Shown here: positions 42,554-49,722 of the stretch, in pieces
Position numbering within the stretch: position 1 is the stretch's first letter
Layout: each line of letters opens with the position of its first letter
Assembly (NCBI RefSeq): GCF_034541975.1
Contig: NZ_JAVYJM010000001.1
Reading direction: 5' to 3' (one strand)
Source: Dermacoccus abyssi
GTDB taxonomy: Bacteria; Actinomycetota; Actinomycetes; Actinomycetales; Dermatophilaceae
Length of the DNA: 64,000 nucleotides
Position numbers and translations under genes: made by a program
The notes under the pieces: model-generated
The model's input: only the letters and a program-made list of their open reading frames with translations
Databases searched by the model: none
What the model was told of the DNA's origin: nothing

Positions 42554-43204
42554 ATGTCGAACCAGTCAGACACTCGTACAGTGACGTCGCTGCGCCCCGG
42601 GACGAAGGTCGCGCTCATCGTCGCCACCGGATTCCTCGCGGTGGCCGCGTACTTCTTCCTCACGCCGACCAGCTTCATGGGCAAGGACGGCGGCCTCTTC
42701 GGCTGCGGTAGCCCGATGTCACCGAACACGAACGGTCTGGCCAAGGGCCAGTGCGGCATCATCGAGGACGTCGCACGCAATCAGAGCTTCCTCTTCCTCG
42801 CCCTCGCCATCATCACCGCCGCCCTCGGCTTCCTCCTCTTCGGCTTGGAGTCGGCAGCGCAGACCCGCGGCGCCCGCACCCGCCTCGAGGACGAGGCCGT
42901 GGAGGACGTCGACGACGCCGACTCCGATCGCCGCCCGGGCCTTCTCGCCGGTCGCACGGAGCGCCAGAGCGAGCACACCAAGGAGCCGCGCCGTCGGCCC
43001 CGTTTGGGTGACGAGGACGAGCACGACACTGAACGCGACGAGCGTCGCCGCGCGCGGTTCCTCGATGACGATGACGACGAGGACGACGCCCCTCGCAAGG
43101 TCCGCCGCACGCGCCTGGTCGACGACGAGGACGACGACGATGTGCGTCCGGCGCGCCGTCGCACGCGCTTCGACGACGACGAGCCCGACACGGTTCGCGA
43201 CTGA
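42554..43204 (+). CDS. Two-TM protein with Arg/Asp repeat tail
   Basis: A 216-residue protein of unknown function. Two transmembrane segments (about 19-37 and 78-97) enclose a short extracytoplasmic loop with two Cys (FGCGSPM, GQCGII) that could form a disulfide. From about residue 100 the tail is cytoplasmic and almost entirely charged, with a repeated unit of Arg pair, aromatic or Leu, then an Asp/Glu run: RTRLEDE, RRPRLGDEDE, RRARFLDDDD, RRTRLVDDED, RRTRFDDDEP. It has a leaderless start and is closed by a 12-bp hairpin. It sits between divergent acyltransferase genes, suggesting an envelope role only by position. Confidence 0.65.
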   Translation: MSNQSDTRTVTSLRPGTKVALIVATGFLAVAAYFFLTPTSFMGKDGGLFGCGSPMSPNTNGLAKGQCGIIEDVARNQSFLFLALAIITAALGFLLFGLESAAQTRGARTRLEDEAVEDVDDADSDRRPGLLAGRTERQSEHTKEPRRRPRLGDEDEHDTERDERRRARFLDDDDDEDDAPRKVRRTRLVDDEDDDDVRPARRRTRFDDDEPDTVRD

Positions 43205-43221
43205 CTGCCGCACTGACGGCA

Positions 43222-43261
43222 ACGGGCTCACCCGCTCCGATTCGTCGGTGGGTGAGCCCGT
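43222..43261 (+). terminator. Hairpin terminator
   Basis: A perfect 12-bp stem, 43222-43233 against 43250-43261, with a 16-nt loop, 17 nt after the preceding stop and before the SD of the next acyltransferase. Confidence 0.7.
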
Positions 43262-43305
43262 CGCCGTGAGCGGACGCTCGCACGCGTTCGATCGGAGAGG
43301 AACTC

Positions 43306-45309
43306 ATGGCCGCACGGCTCTTCGCCCACCGTCCTGGCCTGGACGGCATCCGCGGCTACGGCATGGTCGTCTTCATGCTGTGGCACGTGGGGGCGCTTAC
43401 GGATCTGCCGGGGCTGTGGGTGTTCATGAACGTCTTCTTCATCCTCTCCGCCTTCCTCATCACGCGTCTGCTCCTCGCCGAGCGGCGTAGCTACGGCGAC
43501 ATCAGCGTTCGCGATTTCTACGTCCGACGGGTGCGGCGCCTCGGCCCGGCACTGCTCGTCATGCTCGGCGCGGTGACGCTCGACGGGTTGTTCTTGGCCC
43601 CCGATGAGGAGAAGGCGTTCCTCAAGGGCGACATCCTCGCCACCCTCACCTACGTCATGAACTGGCGTCTCGTGGCCCGTGACGATCAGTACTTCGAGGC
43701 CTTCAGCCACCCGAGCATCACGCGGCACGCGTGGAGTCTGTCAGTCGAGGAGCAGTTCTATCTCGTCGTGCCGTGGCTCGTCGTGGCCGTACTGGCCCTG
43801 GGGCGTACGCGCCTGGCGAGGACCCTTCCGTTCGTGCTGCTCGCCGGACTCAGTGCCCTGTGGGCCACGCGGTTGGACCTCGTCGGGCTGGGTGGTCAGT
43901 CGCACGCCTACTACGGCACGGACATCCGCGTTCAGGCCTTGGCGCTCGGCGTCGCGGCGGGCGTGTGGAGCGGGCACCGGGGGAGCGGCGGGGCGCTGCT
44001 CAAACCCCGCGACCCGCGTGATCCCCTCGACGGCGGCCGCCCGTGGATCGAGATCGTCGGGTGGCTCGGGCTGGCGGCCACGCTCGTCGCGTTCGTCACG
44101 ATCGAGCCGCTCGCACCGTGGATGTTCTCGCGCGGCGGGATGCTGCTGACCTCCATCGCGGCGACGGCGTGGATCATCGGCTGTGCGCAGAGGCGCGCCA
44201 CACCCCTCGTTCGCGTGTTCTCCCTGCCACCCGCGGTCTACACGGGCAAGATCTCGTACGGCCTCTACCTGTACCACTGGCCGATCTTCATCTGGCTCTC
44301 GCGCTACCTCACCGGCGTCAACGTCTGGGTTCTTGCGGTGCTGACGCTCGCCCTGTCCTACGCGGCGGCCGCCGTGAGCTACCGCTTCCTCGAACAGCCG
44401 ATCATGAAGCACGGACTCGGCGCGTTCGGTCGCCGTCGGACGGGGGCCGCAGGCTTCGCAGGGCTGGCCGCGGTCGTCGTCGGCGCGCTCTTCGTCTCGG
44501 GAGGTACGGCGCAGGCCACCGCACCCGTGCGCGACGAGAGCGTCCCGCAGAAGGTGGCGAACATCCCCCAGCTCGTCGAGGGGCAGCCGACGTTCACGGC
44601 GCCGAAGCCGCCGACGAAGGTCGCGCTGTTCGGTGACTCGGTGCCGTTCCACCTCGTCTCCCGTTTCCCCAGCGGCAACTTCCCGGGCCTTGAGGTCGTC
44701 AACCTCGGCACACCCGGTTGCGACATCGTCGACGCCCCTGTGCAGTGGACACCGACGGTGGCGCTCGGCGCCGACGCCGCGTGCCGGCAGAACAAGGCGA
44801 CCTACGAGGAGAAGGTGCGTACCTCGGGCGCCGAGACGTTCGTCATCATGCCCAGTCTCCAGCTCGCGCTGCGCCACCAACTCAGAGGGCGCACGGTGTG
44901 GCTCGACGACCCGGCGTACGTTGCTGCCGTGCGCTCGAAGCTCTCCGAACTCACGACGAAGGCCGAGGCGGCCGGGGCGCGTTCGGTGCAGATCACCACC
45001 GTTCCGTGCCGACGGATGAGCGAACTCAACCTTCCGCCCCAGTACCGTACGGAGCTGAGCCGCTCACCCGAACTCGTGGCCGAGGCCGAGAACCCCAAGC
45101 GCCTCAACACCCTCATCAGGACCTGGGCGAAGGAGGAGAACGTGCCTGTCGTCGACCTCGCCTCCGCCGTGTGCGGTGACGGTTACCAGCCGACGCTGCA
45201 CGGCAAGAAGGTCTACGAGGACGGCATTCACTTCTCGCCCGAGGCAACCCCGATGATCTGGGGCTGGCTCGCCCCGCAGTTTCTGAGCAAGGCAGGTGGA
45301 CGTCCGTGA
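43306..45309 (+). CDS. Acyltransferase-3 / SGNH hydrolase fusion (OafA-like), copy 2
   Basis: A 667-residue protein with the same architecture as copy 1. The AT3 domain opens RPGLDGIRGYGMVVFMLWH and has the conserved TRHAWSLSVEEQFYLVVPW block; membrane helices run to about residue 400. After a further helix comes an SGNH-like domain (VALFGDSVPFHLV with the GDS Ser, EDGIHFSPEA with the DxxH His). An extracytoplasmic acylation role is expected. ATG 43306 follows a GAGAGGA SD. It overlaps the next copy by 4 nt. Confidence 0.9.
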   Translation: MAARLFAHRPGLDGIRGYGMVVFMLWHVGALTDLPGLWVFMNVFFILSAFLITRLLLAERRSYGDISVRDFYVRRVRRLGPALLVMLGAVTLDGLFLAPDEEKAFLKGDILATLTYVMNWRLVARDDQYFEAFSHPSITRHAWSLSVEEQFYLVVPWLVVAVLALGRTRLARTLPFVLLAGLSALWATRLDLVGLGGQSHAYYGTDIRVQALALGVAAGVWSGHRGSGGALLKPRDPRDPLDGGRPWIEIVGWLGLAATLVAFVTIEPLAPWMFSRGGMLLTSIAATAWIIGCAQRRATPLVRVFSLPPAVYTGKISYGLYLYHWPIFIWLSRYLTGVNVWVLAVLTLALSYAAAAVSYRFLEQPIMKHGLGAFGRRRTGAAGFAGLAAVVVGALFVSGGTAQATAPVRDESVPQKVANIPQLVEGQPTFTAPKPPTKVALFGDSVPFHLVSRFPSGNFPGLEVVNLGTPGCDIVDAPVQWTPTVALGADAACRQNKATYEEKVRTSGAETFVIMPSLQLALRHQLRGRTVWLDDPAYVAAVRSKLSELTTKAEAAGARSVQITTVPCRRMSELNLPPQYRTELSRSPELVAEAENPKRLNTLIRTWAKEENVPVVDLASAVCGDGYQPTLHGKKVYEDGIHFSPEATPMIWGWLAPQFLSKAGGRP

Positions 45310-47294
45310 CGGGCAGCACGCGCGCACAGCGACGCAGCGGCAAGGGCGTGCGCACGCCGTCGCGCTATGCGGCGCTCGACGGGTACCGCGGCCTGTTCGT
45401 CGTCCTCGTCATCGCCTACCACTTCGGCGTGACGGCGCTCGTCGGCGGCTGGGTCGGCATCAACCACTTCTTCGTCTTCTCCGGCTTCCTCATCACTCGC
45501 CTGCTCCTCAAGGAGCGCCAGAAGACGGGGCGCATCGAGGTCCGCCGCTTCTACGTCCGCCGGGCCCGCCGCGTTCTCCCCGCGATGTTCGTGCTCGTCG
45601 CCGCGGTGCTCGTTCACACGGCCTTCTTCGCCGACGCGGAGCAGCGCAAGGAGTACGCCGGCGACGCTTTCGCGACGCTCGGGTTCTTCCTCAACTGGCG
45701 ACTCATCAGCCGTGGCGACGCCTACTTCGACCAGTTCGTCGACCCGTCGCCGCTGCGTCACGCGTGGACGCTCTCGGTCGAGGAACAGTTCTACGTCATC
45801 GTCCCCTTCCTCGTGCTCGCCCTCGTCGCCCTCGCCCGTCGCCGGGGCGCGAAGGCCGGCATCGCTCTCGCTCTTGCGGCGGTGAGCGCCTGGTGGACGG
45901 CGCAGCTCGGCTTCGAGACGCCGCAGGACCAGACGCGCCTCTACTACGGCACCGACACCCGCGTGCAGGCTCTGCTCGTCGGTGTCGCGCTGGGCTGTCT
46001 GCTCGGACTCGGCAACGACAAACGGGGCCCGGTGCTCCCTCCACGCGCCGTGACGCAGGCGCTCGGCGTCATCGGCTTCGGCGTCTCGGTCTCGGCGGTC
46101 TTCCTCCTCGACCCGAGCACCACGTGGGTCTACGACCGCGGTGGCATCCTGCTCTTCGCCGTCGGCGCCGCCCTCATGGGGTGGTCGAGCGTCGACCCGC
46201 GCAACCTGCTCATCAACCGCATCTTCGGGTGGGAGCCCCTGGCGTTCCTGGGCCGCATCTCGTACGGGCTCTACCTCTACCACTGGCCCATCAACCTCTG
46301 GGTCGACGTGCCGGGCCTCCCCGACATCGCCGAGGCCGTGCTCAAGGGTGCGCTCACGTTCGCCGTTGCGTACCTCAGCTTCCGCTACATCGAAGTGCCC
46401 GTCCTGCAGAACGGCGTCAAGGGTCTGCTGCCGAAATCCACTTCCGGCACGCGGCAGCTCGTCGCCGTCGGTTCGGCAATGGCCCTCGTCCTCGGTTCAG
46501 GCCTCATGTGGACGATGACCCGAGTCAGCGGCCCGCCGCAGTACGTGGCGAACGTTGCCGACCTCGTGCCGGGGCAGAAGGCCTACCCCATGACCTCGAG
46601 CCGGACCACGGTGGCCATGGTGGGCGACTCAGTGCCCCTCAAGCTCGTCGAGAACTACCCGTCGCTCAATTTCCCGGGGCTCCACCCCGTGGCCCTGGCC
46701 GTGCCGGGCTGCGACGTGCTCGACATCCCGATCGTCGATTCCAAGAGCAAGATCGTGCCCAACCCGAAGGACTGTGCCTCCCTCAAGCGCGACCTGACGT
46801 CGAAGGTTCGCGGCTCGGGTGCGGAGGCCGCCGTCCTCATGCCCGGCGTGCAGCTCGCCTCGCGGCACATGCTCGACGGCCGAAAGGTGTGGATCGACGA
46901 CGCCGCCTACCGCGACCTCGCGAAGAAGCGTCTCACCGAGACCGTCGGGAAGATCCGCGCCGGGGGAGCGCAGCGTGTCTACGTGACGACGGTGCCGTGC
47001 CGTCAGGCCGATCTGTCCGTCCTCCCGCCCGAGGACGCCGCCGCGATGCGCGCCGACGGCCCTGCGCTCGCCGAGTCGCAGCGACCCGACCAGGTCAACG
47101 CCCTGATCCGTGAGTGGGCGTCCGAGGAGCACGTGCCGCTGCTCGACCTCGCGAGGACGGTGTGCAGCAATCCCTTCCAGCCCGAGGTGAGCGGTAAGCG
47201 GCTGTTCACCGACAGCGTCCACTTCTCCGAGGAGGCCACACCGATGATCTGGAAGTGGCTGGCGCCCCAGGTTCTGGCGACTGCCCAGCGCTGA
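45306..47294 (+). CDS. Acyltransferase-3 / SGNH hydrolase fusion (OafA-like), copy 3
   Basis: A 662-residue paralogue of the preceding gene, in tandem and translationally coupled (GTGA overlap). The AT3 domain opens YAALDGYRGLFVVLVIAYH with LRHAWTLSVEEQFYVIVPF; the SGNH-like domain has VAMVGDSVPLKLV and the TDSVHFSEEA ending. Copies 2 and 3 end with nearly the same C-terminal pattern (ATPMIW.WLAPQ), which copy 1 keeps more loosely (GPIMWSWIAPQ). They may differ in acyl donor or sugar position; this cannot be read from sequence. Confidence 0.9.
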   Translation: MTGSTRAQRRSGKGVRTPSRYAALDGYRGLFVVLVIAYHFGVTALVGGWVGINHFFVFSGFLITRLLLKERQKTGRIEVRRFYVRRARRVLPAMFVLVAAVLVHTAFFADAEQRKEYAGDAFATLGFFLNWRLISRGDAYFDQFVDPSPLRHAWTLSVEEQFYVIVPFLVLALVALARRRGAKAGIALALAAVSAWWTAQLGFETPQDQTRLYYGTDTRVQALLVGVALGCLLGLGNDKRGPVLPPRAVTQALGVIGFGVSVSAVFLLDPSTTWVYDRGGILLFAVGAALMGWSSVDPRNLLINRIFGWEPLAFLGRISYGLYLYHWPINLWVDVPGLPDIAEAVLKGALTFAVAYLSFRYIEVPVLQNGVKGLLPKSTSGTRQLVAVGSAMALVLGSGLMWTMTRVSGPPQYVANVADLVPGQKAYPMTSSRTTVAMVGDSVPLKLVENYPSLNFPGLHPVALAVPGCDVLDIPIVDSKSKIVPNPKDCASLKRDLTSKVRGSGAEAAVLMPGVQLASRHMLDGRKVWIDDAAYRDLAKKRLTETVGKIRAGGAQRVYVTTVPCRQADLSVLPPEDAAAMRADGPALAESQRPDQVNALIREWASEEHVPLLDLARTVCSNPFQPEVSGKRLFTDSVHFSEEATPMIWKWLAPQVLATAQR

Positions 47295-47387
47295 GGCGCA
47301 TGAGGTGGCATTCTTGTGCCGCCCGAGTTCGCCGACACCGTCCGTGGTCCGCCGTGTGCGTTCGGGCCTCACCCACGTAAGGAACCC

Positions 47388-48233
47388 ATGAAAACGTCTG
47401 CCTTCTTCGAAGCCCTTCCGGCGCTGTTCACCCCCGACGTCCAAAGTGGCGACCCGGTCGACGGCTCGTGGAAGGGCCTCGCGTCCCAGGTGGCCGGCTA
47501 CACGGCGGTCAACGAACTCGCGGTGCTCAACGAGGCCGCGCGTCACCTGCCCGAGGGCGAGGCCTACCTCGAGGTCGGCACGTTCAAGGGCCGCTCGATC
47601 TGCGCTGCGGTGCGGGGCAACGCCGGCAAGAAGTTCGTCGTCATGGAGAACTTCATGGAGTTCGGCATGGCCGGCGAGATGGCGCGCAAGGAGCTCATGA
47701 CGAACCTCGCCGAGCACGCGAGTGACGCCGACGTCGAACTGCTCGAGGGCGACTGCTTCAAGCTCATGGTCGAGCCAGGCGCGCTCGATCGGCCGGTCGG
47801 CGTCTACTTCTACGACGGCGAGCACACGCTGCTGTCGCACTACCTCGCCCTGGCTGTCGTCGAGCCGTTGCTCGCGGACGAGGCGCTCGTGCTCATCGAC
47901 GACGCGTCGTGGCCGGTCGTGCAGAAGGCCCACAAGCTCTTCCTCCAGCGGCACAAGGGCTGGGAGATCGTCGAGACGTGGGACGCTGCGCACGCCGACG
48001 ACCCGCGCTGGGCCAACGGCCTGCACGCCCTCACATTCCGCCGTGCGCCCGGTACAACCCGCAAACTCTCGGGCACGGACGAGGCCCTGCGCCGCTACCA
48101 GGTGACGGTGCAGGACCGCGTCAACGCCGTGATGTGGAAGGCCGTGGGCATCGTGCCCGGCCCGATCACCGCCGTGGCGAAGGTGCTGCTCGGACGCTCG
48201 CGCAAGATCGGTGACGACGACAGCGCGAAGTGA
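47388..48233 (+). CDS. Class I SAM-dependent methyltransferase
   Basis: A 281-residue protein of the Methyltransf_24 type. Motif I is AYLEVGTFKGRSI (SAM loop) and VYFYDGEHTLLSHYLAL holds the acidic/His metal-like motif common in this group; LIDDASW follows. ATG 47388 has TAAGGA 6 nt upstream and is preferred to an upstream in-frame start at 47316. A methyltransferase beside acyltransferases and a flippase suggests sugar O-methylation, but the acceptor is unknown. It is convergent with the flippase across a 14-bp terminator. Confidence 0.85.
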   Translation: MKTSAFFEALPALFTPDVQSGDPVDGSWKGLASQVAGYTAVNELAVLNEAARHLPEGEAYLEVGTFKGRSICAAVRGNAGKKFVVMENFMEFGMAGEMARKELMTNLAEHASDADVELLEGDCFKLMVEPGALDRPVGVYFYDGEHTLLSHYLALAVVEPLLADEALVLIDDASWPVVQKAHKLFLQRHKGWEIVETWDAAHADDPRWANGLHALTFRRAPGTTRKLSGTDEALRRYQVTVQDRVNAVMWKAVGIVPGPITAVAKVLLGRSRKIGDDDSAK

Positions 48234-48246
48234 CCCACCGTTGCCT

Positions 48247-48281
48247 CGGGCCGAGCTGACCACGTGTGTCGGCTCGGCCCG
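48247..48281. terminator. Bidirectional hairpin terminator
   Basis: A 14-bp stem, 48247-48260 against 48268-48281, with one G-U pair and a 7-nt loop, between two convergent genes. Confidence 0.8.
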
Positions 48282-48288
48282 ATGCGTG

Positions 48289-49584
48289 TCACGTGCGGTC
48301 GGTGACGAGGAGGTCCTCCTCGGACTCGAGCTGCGTCACGGCGTGACGGCGGGTGCGAACCACGCCGACGAGGACGACGAGCGCCGCGCAGCCGGCGGCG
48401 AGTCCGATGACCTGCTCGGCACTGTCGTGCCACCACAGCCACCCGACAACAAGTTCGACGGTGACGGCCACCCAGGCCACCTTGCCGAGAGTCGTGTCGT
48501 CGTCGGCCATCTGGGAGAAGAGCCACAGCTGCGCCAGGGCCCACAGCGTGCCGAGCGCGATGCAGGCCAGGACGAGCGTTCCGAAACCGTCGAAGGCCGT
48601 GCCGCCGATGAGCCGCACGAGGGCGTCGGCGTCAATCGCGACAACCGCGGCCGCGATCGCGCCGAGTCCGACGACGAGCGCCGCCGCCCGCCAGATCATC
48701 GACGACCCCTGACGCGACAGGCGCGGCACGACGAGCAGCGCGATGAACTGGGTGCCCCAGCACATCGCCCGCCCGAAGGTCGACGCGAGCCCGTAGCCGC
48801 CGGAGGTGTGTTCGTCGAGGAAGTGGCGCACGAGGAGCACGTCGACGTTCGTCAGGGCGGTGAAGGCCGCGAGCGTCGAGTTGGATCGCGCCATCTCGGC
48901 CAGGAGCGAGGGGGAGTGGCGCCGCGTGGTGGCGGCCAGATCGCGACAGGCCCACCAGCCGTACGCCGCGGTGAGCCAGGCCGCGATCGTCATGGCGACG
49001 AAGACCTGCGTGACGTTCGCATCGATCGCGAGGCACACGAACGCGCCGAGCAGACGGGTGGCCGCGGTGAGGACGTAGAGCGTCGACAGGCGCCCGAGGC
49101 GTTCGGCCCCCAGCAACATGCCCTGAAACGCTCCCGTGAGCGTCATCGGAAGGAGCATGAGCGACATCGCGACGGTCGCGGCCACACCGTCGAGGTGGAA
49201 GATATCGCCGATCGGTGCGGCGAGCAGGCACGTGAGCCCGGTGAGAGCGATGCCCGTCCCGGCCGCGGCGACGAGCCCGGACGTGCGTGCTTCCTCGTCC
49301 GCCCAGCGCCGCGCGATGATGACCTGGAAGGCGCCGGCCGGGATGACGAGCACGATGCCGAGCGTGATGAGCGCCGAGTAGGCGCCGAACCCCGCGGTAC
49401 CGAGGGCGCGCGTCAGCACGAGAACGAAGACGTAGCTCAGGGCGTTGCCGACGCCCATGGCGACTCCGAGGAGGGCGCCCGAACCGATGCCCGCCGTGCG
49501 CTCGGTCCGGTTGCCAGGAGCCTCGGACGGTTCGTCGGCGGAGTCAGTGGAGACGTCGGTGCGTCCAGCGTTCAACGTCTCCAC
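48289..49584 (-). CDS. Wzx-like polysaccharide flippase
   Basis: A 431-residue membrane protein with about 12 predicted helices, in the MATE/MVF-type polysaccharide exporter superfamily (LVLTRALGTAGFGAYSALITL, typical of the N-terminal helices; a second half with NVDVLLVRHFLDEHTSGGY). It probably flips lipid-linked oligosaccharides. GTG 49584 is used, but the SD is poor: AAGG abuts the codon, while two AAGAGG copies within a 12-bp tandem repeat lie farther upstream. Divergent from the AftD-like gene. Confidence 0.8.
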   Translation of the reverse strand: METLNAGRTDVSTDSADEPSEAPGNRTERTAGIGSGALLGVAMGVGNALSYVFVLVLTRALGTAGFGAYSALITLGIVLVIPAGAFQVIIARRWADEEARTSGLVAAAGTGIALTGLTCLLAAPIGDIFHLDGVAATVAMSLMLLPMTLTGAFQGMLLGAERLGRLSTLYVLTAATRLLGAFVCLAIDANVTQVFVAMTIAAWLTAAYGWWACRDLAATTRRHSPSLLAEMARSNSTLAAFTALTNVDVLLVRHFLDEHTSGGYGLASTFGRAMCWGTQFIALLVVPRLSRQGSSMIWRAAALVVGLGAIAAAVVAIDADALVRLIGGTAFDGFGTLVLACIALGTLWALAQLWLFSQMADDDTTLGKVAWVAVTVELVVGWLWWHDSAEQVIGLAAGCAALVVLVGVVRTRRHAVTQLESEEDLLVTDRT

Positions 49585-49593
49585 CTTCTCGGG

Positions 49594-49617
49594 TTGGTCC
49601 TCTTGTTGGTCCTCTTG
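49594..49617. repeat. Perfect 12-bp tandem direct repeat
   Basis: TTGGTCCTCTTG occurs twice head to tail (49594-49605 and 49606-49617) in the 138-bp divergent gap. On the minus strand it places two AAGAGG elements upstream of the flippase start. The gap also holds an unusually AT-rich TTATATTA (49633-49640) that can serve as a -10 on either strand. Confidence 0.6.
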
Positions 49618-49722
49618 GGGGTTACTTCCCAGTTATATTAGGCAGTCACCGCCGGGGCGCCGACGGGAAGCGCGCTCGGCGCGCGGTGCAGTGACGAAGT
49701 CGACGATCCGGAGGCCAACGAC

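Noticed and set aside
45296..47113. 605-codon plus-strand frame overlapping acyltransferase copy 3
   Set aside because: Out of frame with the acyltransferase motifs and extremely Arg/Pro-rich.
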